64,000 nucleotides of DNA from Ferdinandcohnia salidurans (GCF_042680725.1 NZ_JBHUEK010000018.1:186001-250000), one strand, 5' to 3'. Shown: positions 25,447 through 35,858, counted from the first letter of the stretch. Translations and numbers: made by a program. The notes: a model not told the origin generated them from the letters alone.

Positions 25447-27101
25447 TCATCTTCAAAATGGGCATCGATTGGCCCCTTTTGTTCTTGTTCGCCAGATGCT
25501 TGCCCTTTTGCTTTTTTCTTTCGACGCAAGCGCTCAAGAATTTTACGGTAATTCAGCTCAATCGTCTTCGGCTCATAATAATCGGATGCCATGATATCCC
25601 GGGTGGATGCTTTCAGAAATGACCAACCAAGCATGATCATGATAAAAAGAAGAGGGAACCCACCCACGATACTAGCGGTTTGCAAGGTACCGAGTCCGCC
25701 AATAAACATCAACGTTAAAGGCATTATACAAAGAGCAAATGCCCAAAATAATCGATTCCACCTTATTGGCTCATCCTCAACTTCCTTTTGTACAACAGAC
25801 GCTAACACGTACGAACTTGAATCGAAAGTTGTAGCGAGAAATACGATTGCTAGAACGGTGAAGACTAAAATCATAAACCACGAAAACGGAAGGCTCTCGA
25901 TTACATCTAGAATAGCAGGAGAAGCTCCTTCTGTATTCAATGTATGAATAATATCCATTTCTCCTGTAAGCTGCAGGTGCATCGCATAATTTCCTAATAC
26001 ACCAAAGAATAAAATACTTCCGATAGTTCCATAGATCATTGTTCCGAGTATCATTTGTTTGATGGTACGTCCACGAGAAATTTTAGCAACAAAAAGACCG
26101 ACAAATGGAGCATAGACAAGCCACCATGCCCAATAGAACACCGTCCAAGTTTCAGGGAACGAAGTCGACTCAAATGGACCTAATGAATTAAACGGCTCTG
26201 TCCATGTACTCATATGAAAGAAGTTATCCAATAAAAGTCCGATACTATTTACTGTTGTTTCTAACATGAAACGGGTTGGACCAAATACAAAGATAAAAGC
26301 TAAAAGAAAGAAAGCAAGATATAGGTTTACATCAGAAAGAACCTTAATTCCCTTTTTTAATCCCGTATAAGAGCTAATCGCAAAAATGACAGTCACAAAT
26401 AATAAGATAATCGTCTTAACAGTCATGTTCACATCTATGCCGGTTAGACGATAGATACCTTCAGCAATCATCGGAGTGCCTAGAGCAAGCGTCGTTCCAG
26501 CACCACCGATAAGACCAAACATAAATAAGATATCGATTATGGTACCAATAGGACCGTCGGCTAGTCTTCCAATTAATGGCCGAGTCGCTTCACTAATTTT
26601 TAAGACAGGTTTTTTTCTTACATAATAAAAGTATGCAATTGGTAAGGCTGGGAGTGTATAAATGGCCCATGCGATCGGTCCCCAATGAAAAATCCCATAG
26701 GTGGTAGCCCATGCAATGGCTTGCTTTGTGCCAGGTTCTACTCCGAAGGGAGGACCTTGCAGGTAATAAGCCCATTCGATTGTTCCCCAATATAAAATAC
26801 TAGAGCCAATCCCGGCACAAAAAAGCATGCCCGCCCAAGAGAAATCATTAAATTCGGGCTTTTCTCCTTTATCCCCAAGCAAAATCTGACCGTTTGCACT
26901 AAACGAAACATAGATTAGAAAAAAGAAAATCACGATTCCAACTAGCAAATAGAGAACACCGAAGTTAGTAGTCACATACGTATTTGCAGCATTAACCACA
27001 TCTTGTCCTTTTTCAGGAAAAAGGACGAGAGGAATCGTAACCAACAACAATAATGAAAATGCGCCAATAAAAGTTGGCCAATCAATCATCCTGTTTTTCA
27101 T
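25437..27101 (-). CDS. BCCT-family transporter (betaine/carnitine/choline)
   Basis: A 554-residue, 12-helix Na+- or H+-coupled carrier for quaternary ammonium compounds, as in OpuD or BetP. Recognisable parts are FSWAGMLFCAGIGSSILYWG, IFHWGPIAWAIY, GGAGTTLALGTPM and WTVFYWAWWLVYAPFVGLFV, which holds the tryptophans of the aromatic substrate box. The C-terminal 40 residues are charged and may form an osmosensing tail. GGGGAGGG precedes the ATG in the minus-strand sense. It is probably used for osmoprotectant uptake; the exact substrate cannot be read from sequence. Confidence 0.9.
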   Translation of the reverse strand: MKNRMIDWPTFIGAFSLLLLVTIPLVLFPEKGQDVVNAANTYVTTNFGVLYLLVGIVIFFFLIYVSFSANGQILLGDKGEKPEFNDFSWAGMLFCAGIGSSILYWGTIEWAYYLQGPPFGVEPGTKQAIAWATTYGIFHWGPIAWAIYTLPALPIAYFYYVRKKPVLKISEATRPLIGRLADGPIGTIIDILFMFGLIGGAGTTLALGTPMIAEGIYRLTGIDVNMTVKTIILLFVTVIFAISSYTGLKKGIKVLSDVNLYLAFFLLAFIFVFGPTRFMLETTVNSIGLLLDNFFHMSTWTEPFNSLGPFESTSFPETWTVFYWAWWLVYAPFVGLFVAKISRGRTIKQMILGTMIYGTIGSILFFGVLGNYAMHLQLTGEMDIIHTLNTEGASPAILDVIESLPFSWFMILVFTVLAIVFLATTFDSSSYVLASVVQKEVEDEPIRWNRLFWAFALCIMPLTLMFIGGLGTLQTASIVGGFPLLFIMIMLGWSFLKASTRDIMASDYYEPKTIELNYRKILERLRRKKKAKGQASGEQEQKGPIDAHFEDDKK

Positions 27102-27560
27102 TCATAACCCTCCCCTTAATAAACTGTTTTTGGTAGTTTTTGCAACAAAAAAAGAAATATACTCAGATAGGGATAAAGGGACAGTTTCATTGTTTCAGAT
27201 GGGACGATGAATTTGTCTCTCTTTCTGGATTACGAATAGGTTGAAAGACCTATGAGTAATTTTAGAAATAGTATCAACCCCAATATTCACGCTCGAATAT
27301 AAATACGCATTATACTCACAATTTTTAAATTGAAAGCAATAATTGTAGATTGAATTCATTTTTCAAAGATAATAAATGTTGTAGAGGGTTATAGCTTTAT
27401 ACTTAACTTTTTGAAAGGGAACCTAACATACTCTTTATTTTAATAGAATATTTGTTTTCATATATTGATGTGAGAAGATGATTATCCCTTGTTTATAAGA
27501 CTAATTACCTAGCACCTATCATGATAAAATTTTTAATAGGGGGTGAATATGAAGGTGAAA
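27102..27560. other. AT-rich intergenic stretch
   Basis: This interval separates two divergent genes. A degenerate dispersed palindrome (AGGGACAGTTTC, then GATGGGACGATG, about 27178-27215) is the only repeat seen. No open frame with a convincing ribosome binding site and no riboswitch were recognised. Confidence 0.5.
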
Positions 27561-27574
27561 TGTAAACGTTTTCT
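27561..27574 (+). promoter_or_regulatory. CcpA binding site (cre) ahead of the pectinase gene
   Basis: TGTAAACGTTTTCT matches the 14-base cre consensus at every constrained position. It lies 92 bases ahead of the pectinase ATG, fitting glucose repression of plant polysaccharide degradation. Confidence 0.7.
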
Positions 27575-27665
27575 ATGGTAGGAGTTCAAAACAATATCTA
27601 AAGGACTAAGGCTAGTACCTAATCTCAAGAGAGCGAGTAGGACAGGCCTGTAATGGGGGAAAAAT

Positions 27666-30600
27666 ATGAAAAAGAAATCATCTCGCTTGACTGCAATAAT
27701 GCTTTCTTTAATTTTACTTATTGGATCTTTTCCTTTACCAATGGTAGTAAAAGCGGAAAATGTTCCAATGAATGATACAACCTATCATTATGATTTTAGT
27801 GAGTTGCTGTCATACACAAGTAGTAATCCAATAGATACCGTCTGGTCTTCAGATGGGTTAGTAAGGTACAATGGGGCCGGTAAAATGTACCATCATGGAG
27901 ATAAGCATGGGCTTGTTGTAAATGATGGGAGCAGTTTTGATATTAAGGTTGCCGGAAATGCAATTATCACTTTTACTTTATGTCAGTATGGTAACTCAGG
28001 CTCGATAGATGTTTCAGGTGGTGCTTCCGGTAGTGCTTTTTCTACAGAGAGTGTGGATTTACTGGTCCCATCAGACGGTGACCAAGCTAGTTTTATCTAT
28101 TCAGGAGATGCAACCATGTTGAATTTTAAAATTAACGGAAGTGGTTATGTCCATGCGATAACCGTTGAAAATACATCTAAAGAAGTAGAAATAACGCCTT
28201 GGAGCAAAAAAGATTTCACAATGAAAATTGGGGATACAACCTTAGATGTAGCAGGTGCTTCAAAAAAGTCTGAGAATGCAACTGTAAGCATTAGTTCTGG
28301 AAGCGTATATTATTCTTCAAATGCAAATTCCTATATAAGTACGGATTTGGCAGGAAGAAGTCTGGGTACATCTATCTTAACGAATGTAACTCCAGATGTG
28401 GTGCAAAATGTAGCAGTTGATCATCAAACGAACGAAATTATTGCAACTTTTGCAGATCAAACTACAAATCCAAAGGAATTCAAGATAAAGGTTCAGGATA
28501 CGAGTGCTTTTGTTACGCCGGGTGTAAGTGATGTATATACTTTTGATTTAGCAGGTGGGGCAGTGCCAACAGAGTTTACAAAAGCTTCACCAATTGAGTC
28601 TTTTACAACAGATAATGGGCTCTTAAAGATTGCTAAAGGAAGCTCGTCAAATAATCCATACTGGCATGATAATTCTCACGGTATTGCTGCCTATGACGGA
28701 AATTACTTTGATGTAAAAGTAGCTGGAGACGCAGATATCATCTTTTATATTTGTCGATATGGAAGTGGTGAAAAGCTTGAAGTGACAAACTTAGCACCAG
28801 GAGGAACTGGTTCTTTTGATAAAAATGTATTTGTATCGGAAACGGATGACGATGCCATTACATATTCTTATACCGGTGATGCTACAACATTGAGATTCAC
28901 TGTTGCTGCATCTGGAGAGAGCTATCTTCATAGCATAACCGTAAAAAATAAAGGAACAGTGGAAAGTTCACCAGTAGCAAACGAACAACCGTCAATGCCT
29001 TCTGAAATCGACCCAAATGGGACATTAAACGTAACAGCCCAAGGCCATAGATTATATGTTGGTCATTCAGATTCAGAAGCTACTATCAGTGAGCCACAAA
29101 AAATTTCTTACTATGTATTTAATGGCAGAGAGAAAGTAACGACTATTGAGGCGGACATAAAAATAAGTGCTATTGGTAGTTCAAGTAATAATGGTCTATT
29201 TTTTGGGATGATGGAGGATGCAAGCGAAATTTCTAAGATTGCCACTGTAGGAATTAGAGGAGATGGGAGAATTAGAAATGTCTATAGTAAAACCACAACT
29301 CCGTCAAATCCAAGCGCAGGAAGCATGGATATAAAATACAGTGTTGGTGATGTTATTCACCTTTTATCGAAGAAGGATGAAAACGGTTGGCATACAGAAG
29401 CAACTGTAAATTCCGAAACAACTAAGGTAGACATAGACTATTCTAAAATTGCTGATATAGACGCAAATACAAGTGTGAAATATGGATTTGGGTTTGCCAA
29501 TGTTAATGCCGCAATAACGAATTTGACATTAAAAGATGATAATGGAAATGAGCTGTATAACCAAAATAAAGCCTATGAACCGATTGGGACTGCACCAACT
29601 GTATCAAGTGTTGAAAGTCCTGTAGTTTCTTCCGATAGAACAAAGGTTACTGTTAATTGGAGTGGTGAAACCCCTGACGGTGATGGAGCCTATGTTGTAG
29701 AGTTATCCACTGATGGAGGTAAAACGTATACCACTTTATCAAGCAGAGTCACTGAGAAAAGCTATACGGTTGATGTTGAAGAAAGTGGTAACTATCAGTT
29801 TAGAATTTCTGGAATCTGTGGAGATGAAAAGACTCCTGCAGTTGTATCAGCTTCAATCGATATTTTAAAACCACTTACCCAACCTATTGTCACAATTGAG
29901 AGTGGGGATAGGGTACTTACAGTAAAATGGGACCGAATTGGAGAAGCAAATAGCTATGAGGTCTACAGAAAGACATCAGAACAGACGGAGTATTCTCTAA
30001 TAGATGAAATTTCAGATCCCAGTTATATTGACAGAAATGTAGTCAACGAGACGCCGTATTATTATTATGTAATCGCAAAATCAGATTCTAACTCGAGTAA
30101 TCCATCTGTTCCTGTATTATCAGTACCTACTGCAGGACGTACTGGTCAATACGTATATGAAGACAAGGCCACTGAAATCTTTATTACAAAAAAATCATAC
30201 GATACGGTCTTTACGAACAAGGCCACCATTCAGGGTGTCGTCGGTAATAAAGGTAAGATGAAAGTAGTGGTTAACGATGTTGAAATTGAAGAAGTCAGCT
30301 TAAAAGCTAAAGAGTCCTTTGATTTCCTAGTTTCATTGGAAGAAGGACGAAATGATGTGAATTTTTACTTTAGAGATACTGATGGAGGGGTTACAAGAAA
30401 AACCTTTAACTTTGTCTATTTAACAAACTACGATATGGTGGTTAATGCCGCCTATTCAGGTATTGAAGGAGCAGAATCCACAGAAATCCCTGGAGTAAAA
30501 GTTTTCAGTACTGTACAAGCAGCCGTCAATTCAGTACCAAGCGATAACAAAGAAAGGGTTGTAATATTAATTAAGGAAGGAACATATTTTGAGCATTTAC

Positions 30601-33080
30601 GGGTGTCATCACCATATATCAGTTTAATAGGTGAGGATCAAGAGAAGGTGAATCTCCAATTCTATGATCCGGTGTTATCACCTGAGGGAGGTAGTACGTC
30701 TGATCGTAATGCGACCTATATTCAGTCAACAGCAACTGGCTTTTCAGCGGAAAATCTTACCTTTGAAAATACGTATAAGTATCTAGGTGATGGCACAAAA
30801 TCAAATGAATCTGCAGATGCATTACGGGTAGATGCGGATGAAAGTACTTTTGTTAATGTGAAGCTAGTAGGCTATCAAGATACATTAATGGCGAATTCGA
30901 ATCATCAGTATTACTATAAAAGTCATATTCTTGGAAACGTAGACTTTATCTATGGCTCGGCGCAAGCACTATTTGAGGATACAGATATTGTCTTTCGTTA
31001 TAATGCAAATAAAAATAGTGGGTATGTCTCTGCCCCTCGAACAGATAAAGCCGAAAAATATGGCTATATTTTTTATAATAGTAGAATCACAGCAGAAGAA
31101 GGAGCATCGGGTTCAAAATATTTGTTAGCTCGTCCATGGGGCCCAGATGGCGCAGCCACATTTATTAACACCTATATGAGTGATATCATAAATAAAGAAA
31201 CTCCGTATGCGGATATGAGCGGGAACCTTGCAGTGAATGCTCGATTCTATGAATATTATTCTTATGGTGGAGGGTTTGCAATTCATAGTGGTAGACCTCA
31301 AATTTCAAAGAGTCAGGCTGAGGAGATGGTAACACCTTCTTACTTAGGATGGGATCCTCATTCCGTAATCACTGCTACTTCTAAGAATGAATATGTAGGA
31401 AATGTCCAGACTCAAACGGAAGAAAAATTCGTTGAAAAAGAGTATGTCAATGACGCAGCTGAGCCTGATTCAACAGATGATACAGGATTAGGTAAGTTTG
31501 AACTCGAAGGATATGCTCAAGCTCAAGGTGTTACGGGTGGAGGTTTACTTTTAGAAACATCTACAAATTATTACAAAGTATCATCAGCTGAAGAATTCCT
31601 AAATGCATTATTTACAATTAAGTCAAATGGAAAAGCAAGTGTAATCGAGCTGACAAAAGATATTGGATTAGGCTCTATAGAAATTGGAGATGTAATGAAG
31701 GATTACAGTGGCATCATTAAGCCGGCAAATCATCAGCCATTATTACATCCGACCCTATTGGAAGCAGGTGTTTCAACAATCGATATTGATGGAATGAGCA
31801 ACCTAACGATTTTCTCACAAAATGGTGCAAAACTTAACCATGTCACTTTCAATATCGCAAATTCAAGTAATATTATTATTCGAAACCTTGTTTTTGACGA
31901 ACTTTGGGAATGGGATGAATTTAGCAAGGGAGACTACGATCGAAACGATTGGGATTATATCACCGTTCAAGAGGGAAGTACGGGAATTTGGATCGATCAT
32001 TCAACCTTCTATAAGGCATATGATGGTATCATCGATGTGAAGAAAGCCGGTAACTCAAATACGACCGATGTTACGATATCTTGGAGTGAATTCTTACCAG
32101 GAAGTGAAGGCTCTTTCTTTGATGTTATGATGGAGAAATTAGAGACAAATCCAGAGCAATATCCTTATTATAACGAGCTTCTTACAACACATGGTATGAC
32201 GAAGGAACAGATTCGAGAGTATTCATTTGGTCAAAAGAAACTTCATCTTGTAGGTGCTTCTGATACAGAAGAAAACACATCTAATTTAAGGGTTACACTA
32301 GCAAACAACTTTTACAAGAACTCTATGGATCGCATACCAAGACTTCGTGGAGGATACGGTCATGTATACAATACAATTATTGACTCGTCCGAGTTATATG
32401 AACTTAGAAAGAGTTTAGCAGATGAAGCAGTTGCAGAGAAAATCGTAAGTAATGGTGCGATTTCTACTTTAGGCGCTTCTGTTTTAGTTGAAAATTCTAC
32501 TATTAGTGGTGTTATGAGACCATTATTAAGTGGAAATGGTTCAAGCCCAGCGGGTTATATCGATGCTGTTAATTCTTTATACACACTGGATGATGTTAAG
32601 GAGGAGTTATCGGTCATTGATTACACTGGATCTGGACTAACTTTAAATGTAAGTGAATTTCGAAACTCTTTACCATACAACGATTATCAATTGTATGAAG
32701 CAGATTCGCTATACACTTTGGTGTACCCGTATGTAGGTGCCGGAAAGATACAGATGACCCCAGTGCAATGGGAGAAAGTGGTCTACAACGATGATAGTGA
32801 AGAAACACCAGGAGAAACACCAGAAACAGGTGAAAATGATAATGGTGAAGAGGGAAAGCAACAAGAAGGTTCAGACAAGGAAAAAGATAAAGACAAAGAC
32901 AAAGACGGTACGCACGAGGACGGCCAAGAAAAGCAAGATAAAGATTCCAACAATTCTTCAGACGGTAAGGAACTTCCAAAAACAGCAACTTCTATCTATA
33001 ATTGGCTGATGCTGGGTGGTGCATTTCTTCTTGCAGGTGTAGCAATCTACTTGTACCAAAGAAGAAAACGATTGAATTAA
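27666..33080 (+). CDS. Cell-wall-anchored pectinesterase-pectate lyase, multidomain
   Basis: An 1804-residue secreted protein. It has a signal peptide at residues 1-30, then two copies of a beta-type domain (about 40-170 and 290-425; each has W.D or YHHG-like strands and VAGxAxIxFxxCxYG). A jelly-roll-like region lies near 450-630 and two fibronectin type III domains at 640-835. A CE8 pectin methylesterase spans about 920-1200 (GYQDTL, GNVDFIYG, ARPWGP). A PL1-type pectate lyase spans about 1300-1690 (WIDHSTF and RIPRLRGG with the catalytic Arg). An acidic Lys/Asp/Glu-rich linker, LPKTA near residue 1770, a hydrophobic helix and RRKRLN complete it. It would demethylate pectin and cleave the resulting pectate at the cell surface, held there by a sortase. 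Confidence 0.92.
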   Translation: MKKKSSRLTAIMLSLILLIGSFPLPMVVKAENVPMNDTTYHYDFSELLSYTSSNPIDTVWSSDGLVRYNGAGKMYHHGDKHGLVVNDGSSFDIKVAGNAIITFTLCQYGNSGSIDVSGGASGSAFSTESVDLLVPSDGDQASFIYSGDATMLNFKINGSGYVHAITVENTSKEVEITPWSKKDFTMKIGDTTLDVAGASKKSENATVSISSGSVYYSSNANSYISTDLAGRSLGTSILTNVTPDVVQNVAVDHQTNEIIATFADQTTNPKEFKIKVQDTSAFVTPGVSDVYTFDLAGGAVPTEFTKASPIESFTTDNGLLKIAKGSSSNNPYWHDNSHGIAAYDGNYFDVKVAGDADIIFYICRYGSGEKLEVTNLAPGGTGSFDKNVFVSETDDDAITYSYTGDATTLRFTVAASGESYLHSITVKNKGTVESSPVANEQPSMPSEIDPNGTLNVTAQGHRLYVGHSDSEATISEPQKISYYVFNGREKVTTIEADIKISAIGSSSNNGLFFGMMEDASEISKIATVGIRGDGRIRNVYSKTTTPSNPSAGSMDIKYSVGDVIHLLSKKDENGWHTEATVNSETTKVDIDYSKIADIDANTSVKYGFGFANVNAAITNLTLKDDNGNELYNQNKAYEPIGTAPTVSSVESPVVSSDRTKVTVNWSGETPDGDGAYVVELSTDGGKTYTTLSSRVTEKSYTVDVEESGNYQFRISGICGDEKTPAVVSASIDILKPLTQPIVTIESGDRVLTVKWDRIGEANSYEVYRKTSEQTEYSLIDEISDPSYIDRNVVNETPYYYYVIAKSDSNSSNPSVPVLSVPTAGRTGQYVYEDKATEIFITKKSYDTVFTNKATIQGVVGNKGKMKVVVNDVEIEEVSLKAKESFDFLVSLEEGRNDVNFYFRDTDGGVTRKTFNFVYLTNYDMVVNAAYSGIEGAESTEIPGVKVFSTVQAAVNSVPSDNKERVVILIKEGTYFEHLRVSSPYISLIGEDQEKVNLQFYDPVLSPEGGSTSDRNATYIQSTATGFSAENLTFENTYKYLGDGTKSNESADALRVDADESTFVNVKLVGYQDTLMANSNHQYYYKSHILGNVDFIYGSAQALFEDTDIVFRYNANKNSGYVSAPRTDKAEKYGYIFYNSRITAEEGASGSKYLLARPWGPDGAATFINTYMSDIINKETPYADMSGNLAVNARFYEYYSYGGGFAIHSGRPQISKSQAEEMVTPSYLGWDPHSVITATSKNEYVGNVQTQTEEKFVEKEYVNDAAEPDSTDDTGLGKFELEGYAQAQGVTGGGLLLETSTNYYKVSSAEEFLNALFTIKSNGKASVIELTKDIGLGSIEIGDVMKDYSGIIKPANHQPLLHPTLLEAGVSTIDIDGMSNLTIFSQNGAKLNHVTFNIANSSNIIIRNLVFDELWEWDEFSKGDYDRNDWDYITVQEGSTGIWIDHSTFYKAYDGIIDVKKAGNSNTTDVTISWSEFLPGSEGSFFDVMMEKLETNPEQYPYYNELLTTHGMTKEQIREYSFGQKKLHLVGASDTEENTSNLRVTLANNFYKNSMDRIPRLRGGYGHVYNTIIDSSELYELRKSLADEAVAEKIVSNGAISTLGASVLVENSTISGVMRPLLSGNGSSPAGYIDAVNSLYTLDDVKEELSVIDYTGSGLTLNVSEFRNSLPYNDYQLYEADSLYTLVYPYVGAGKIQMTPVQWEKVVYNDDSEETPGETPETGENDNGEEGKQQEGSDKEKDKDKDKDGTHEDGQEKQDKDSNNSSDGKELPKTATSIYNWLMLGGAFLLAGVAIYLYQRRKRLN

Positions 33081-33182
33081 TAATATGAGTCGACAACTGA
33101 TTTGTAAAAATACTTTCTAAGATAGTTAAACAAGACGTTGCCTATAAAGAGTAAAGATACCTAATTCTTTCTTAAACTTTTA

Positions 33183-33223
33183 GTGAAATGCCTCAAAATG
33201 AATCAGGCATTTCACTTTTTTTG
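33183..33223 (+). terminator. Terminator after the pectinase gene
   Basis: GTGAAATGCCT and AGGCATTTCAC form a perfect 11-bp stem, followed by TTTTTTTG. The rest of 33081-33411 is AT-rich without recognised features beyond the katE ribosome binding site. Confidence 0.9.
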
Positions 33224-33411
33224 TTACCCTCGATTTTGATAATATCCTCGTTTATATCCTGTAAGGTTTATCGGGAATACTTGTGGCTTCTGACACCTTA
33301 AAGTGTTTATGAATATCTACCCTTATCCGATCTCCATCAGGCAGTAGTTGTAATAAAGAATAACCCGTTTCGGCTACTCATATGATGGTACGAGAGAGGA
33401 GGGGTATTAAA

Positions 33412-35469
33412 TTGAGTGATGAGCGAAAGCTGAATGGGAAAAGTAACAGTAAAGATGAGCAGTTAGAACAGTTCCGTGTCGATGACCGAGGAAAAAAACT
33501 TACGACCAACCAAGGGCTAAAGGTGTCAAATGATGAATTTTCTTTAAAAGCGGGTGTACGAGGTCCTACCATAATGGAGGATTTTCATTTTCGTGAAAAA
33601 ATGACCCATTTTGACCATGAACGGATTCCTGAGCGGGTCGTTCATGCCCGAGGGTTTGCAGCGCATGGTGAATTCCAAGTATACGATGACAGCATGAAGC
33701 AGTACACAAGAGCAAAGTTCTTGCAGGACCCAACTGTGAAAACACCGGTTTTTGTGAGATTTTCTACGGTTGTTGGCTCGCGGGGATCTGCTGATACGGT
33801 GCGTGATGTACGTGGCTTTGCAACCAAGTTTTATACGGATGAGGGTAATTATGATTTGGTGGGTAACAATATCCCAATCTTTTTTATTCAAGACGCAATA
33901 AAATTTCCGGACATGGTACACGCCATCAAACCTGAACCTCACAATGAGATTCCACAAGCTAGCTCTGCCCATGATACGTTTTGGGACTTTGTCGCAAATA
34001 ATCAAGAAACCGCACATATGATTATGTGGTTGATGTCAGACCGAGCGATTCCAAGAAGCTTCCGGATGATGGATGGGTTTGGTGTTCACACTTTCCGACT
34101 AGTCAACGAGAACGGTAAATCTCATTTTGTTAAGTTTCATTGGAGATCCACACTTGGGGCACATTCCCTCGTCTGGGACGAAGCTCAAAAGATTTCAGGA
34201 GAGGACCCTGATTTCCATCGTCGTGATTTATGGGAAAATATTGAAAAAGGGAACTTCCCAGAGTATGAATTGGGTGTCCAAATCATTAATGAGGAAGATG
34301 AATTTAAATTTGATTTTGATATTTTAGATGCAACCAAGATTTGGCCTGAAGAAGATGTTCCAGTAAAAATCATTGGAAAAATGGTTTTATTTCGAAATGT
34401 AGATAATGCATTTGCTGAAATTGAGCAAGTTGCTTTTCACCCCGGACACGTAGTGCCAGGTATTGATTTTACAAACGATCCATTATTACAGGGACGTTTA
34501 TTTTCCTATACAGATACCCAGTTAATTCGCCTTGGTGGTCCTAATTTTCATGAAATTCCAATTAACCGCCCAGTTTGTCCATTTCATAATAATCAGCGGG
34601 ATGGATTTCACCGCCAAACAATTAATGTGGGGAAAGTAAGTTACCATAAAAATTCTTTAGCGGGTAACACACCAGCACCGGCTAGTGTTGAAGAAGGTGG
34701 GTTTGCTCACTATCAAGAGAAGGTAGAAGGTCGGAAAATTCAAGCTAGAAGTGATAGTTTTAAAGATCACTTTTCACAAGCAACACTTTTCTGGAACAGC
34801 ATGAGCAAACCTGAAAAAGAACATATTACTCATGCCTTTCAGTTTGAATTGGGCAAGGTCGAGAGCCAATCTGTCCAGCAGCAAGTTGTAGATATGTTTG
34901 CGAATGTTAACCTTGAACTGGCAAGAGAAATAGCGAACTATCTAGGTGTGAATCCGCCAAAAAGCGGAGGGTCAAACGTAACCAAGTCTTCTCCGGCACT
35001 AAGTCAACTCAACACAAAGTTTAGCCCTAAGACTAGAAAAGTTGCGGTAATCCTAACCGACAATTTTAATGGGCCAAATGTAAATTTTGTACTCGAGCAA
35101 ATGAAGGAAAATGGATTACAACCTGAAATCATTAGTGAAAAACTAGGCATGGTTAGAGGATCGGACGGAACGATGCTAAAGGTTAACCATACCTTTTTAA
35201 CGACTGAATCGGTATTATTTGATGCGGTTTATATGGTGCGGGGAAGCAGAACGAGCAAGAAATTTAATAAAGATGCAGCCCACTTTATTCATGAAGCATT
35301 TACACATTATAAGCCGATTGGGGCAACAGGCGAAGGGAAAAAGTGGCTAGAAGTGAATGGGATTGAAAACGCACCGGGTGTAGTGACGGCAAATGATAAT
35401 GGGCAGTTTACGAGGGAGTTTATTAACGCGGTGAAAGGGCATCGGTTCTGGCATCGTAAACTAGTTTAG
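33412..35469 (+). CDS. katE: Large-subunit catalase (HPII/KatE type)
   Basis: A 685-residue clade 2 haem catalase that splits hydrogen peroxide. The essential His is in VVHARGFAAHG, the distal Asn in LVGNNIPIFF, and the haem-ligand Tyr in LFSYTDTQLIRLG near residue 370. The extra 150-residue C-terminal flavodoxin/DJ-1-like domain of large catalases is present (VAVILTDNFNGPN onwards). TTG at 33412 follows GGAGGGG with eight-base spacing and gives the length of B. subtilis KatE; the in-frame ATGs at 33382/33385 lie upstream of that site. The B. subtilis homologue is SigB-controlled, but no clear SigB promoter was found here. Confidence 0.94.
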   Translation: MSDERKLNGKSNSKDEQLEQFRVDDRGKKLTTNQGLKVSNDEFSLKAGVRGPTIMEDFHFREKMTHFDHERIPERVVHARGFAAHGEFQVYDDSMKQYTRAKFLQDPTVKTPVFVRFSTVVGSRGSADTVRDVRGFATKFYTDEGNYDLVGNNIPIFFIQDAIKFPDMVHAIKPEPHNEIPQASSAHDTFWDFVANNQETAHMIMWLMSDRAIPRSFRMMDGFGVHTFRLVNENGKSHFVKFHWRSTLGAHSLVWDEAQKISGEDPDFHRRDLWENIEKGNFPEYELGVQIINEEDEFKFDFDILDATKIWPEEDVPVKIIGKMVLFRNVDNAFAEIEQVAFHPGHVVPGIDFTNDPLLQGRLFSYTDTQLIRLGGPNFHEIPINRPVCPFHNNQRDGFHRQTINVGKVSYHKNSLAGNTPAPASVEEGGFAHYQEKVEGRKIQARSDSFKDHFSQATLFWNSMSKPEKEHITHAFQFELGKVESQSVQQQVVDMFANVNLELAREIANYLGVNPPKSGGSNVTKSSPALSQLNTKFSPKTRKVAVILTDNFNGPNVNFVLEQMKENGLQPEIISEKLGMVRGSDGTMLKVNHTFLTTESVLFDAVYMVRGSRTSKKFNKDAAHFIHEAFTHYKPIGATGEGKKWLEVNGIENAPGVVTANDNGQFTREFINAVKGHRFWHRKLV

Positions 35470-35490
35470 TCCATTCAAAAGAACATCAAA

Positions 35491-35532
35491 AGGGAAGAAT
35501 GCCTCCTAATGTGGAAGCATTCTTCCCTATTT
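35491..35532 (+). terminator. Terminator after the catalase gene
   Basis: AGGGAAGAATGC and GCATTCTTCCCT form a perfect 12-bp stem with a 15-base loop, followed by ATTTATT. Confidence 0.8.
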
Positions 35533-35536
35533 ATTC

Positions 35537-35844
35537 GTTTTTGAAATCGCGTTTACCTTTATTTGGATTTTGTGAATGCATTTATACTGCTAATCTAAAT
35601 AAAAGCATACGCAATTCTTTGTTACGTATGCTTTTAACTCTTATTTACTAAAAAACGATACACAAGTGGATGATTTTTACATATATCGTCTCTTTTGAAA
35701 TCATTTCTACCATTATCTGGATTTTTCGAATGCATTTAAACTGATAATCTTTAAAAAAGCATACGTAATTCTTTTTTACGTATGCTTTTAACTCTTATTT
35801 ACTAAAAAACGATACACAAGTGGATAATATTTACACTAATTGTC
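35537..35844. repeat. Tandem duplication, two units of about 154 bp
   Basis: Unit 1 (about 35537-35690) and unit 2 (about 35691-35844) share long identical stretches, such as TTTTAACTCTTATTTACTAA and CGATACACAAGTGGAT. Each holds a hairpin of AAAGCATACG with CGTATGCTTT and a following T-run. The left parts have diverged more than the right parts. They sit between the catalase gene and the convergent racemase-like gene, so the hairpins may terminate transcription of either. Confidence 0.85.
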
Positions 35845-35858
35845 TCTTTTGAATGATC

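Noticed and set aside
27550..27580. Ten-codon leader peptide ahead of the pectinase gene
   Set aside because: A GGGGGTG site and ATG are present, but the frame spans the cre site and there is no terminator-antiterminator structure to support a leader role.
32614..32988. Minus-strand 124-codon frame inside the pectinase gene
   Set aside because: It is a shadow of the acidic Lys/Asp/Glu-rich linker codons on the plus strand.
33250..33278. SigB-type promoter for the catalase gene
   Set aside because: GTTTAT and GGGAAT are present but 17 bases apart, too far for SigB (12-15).
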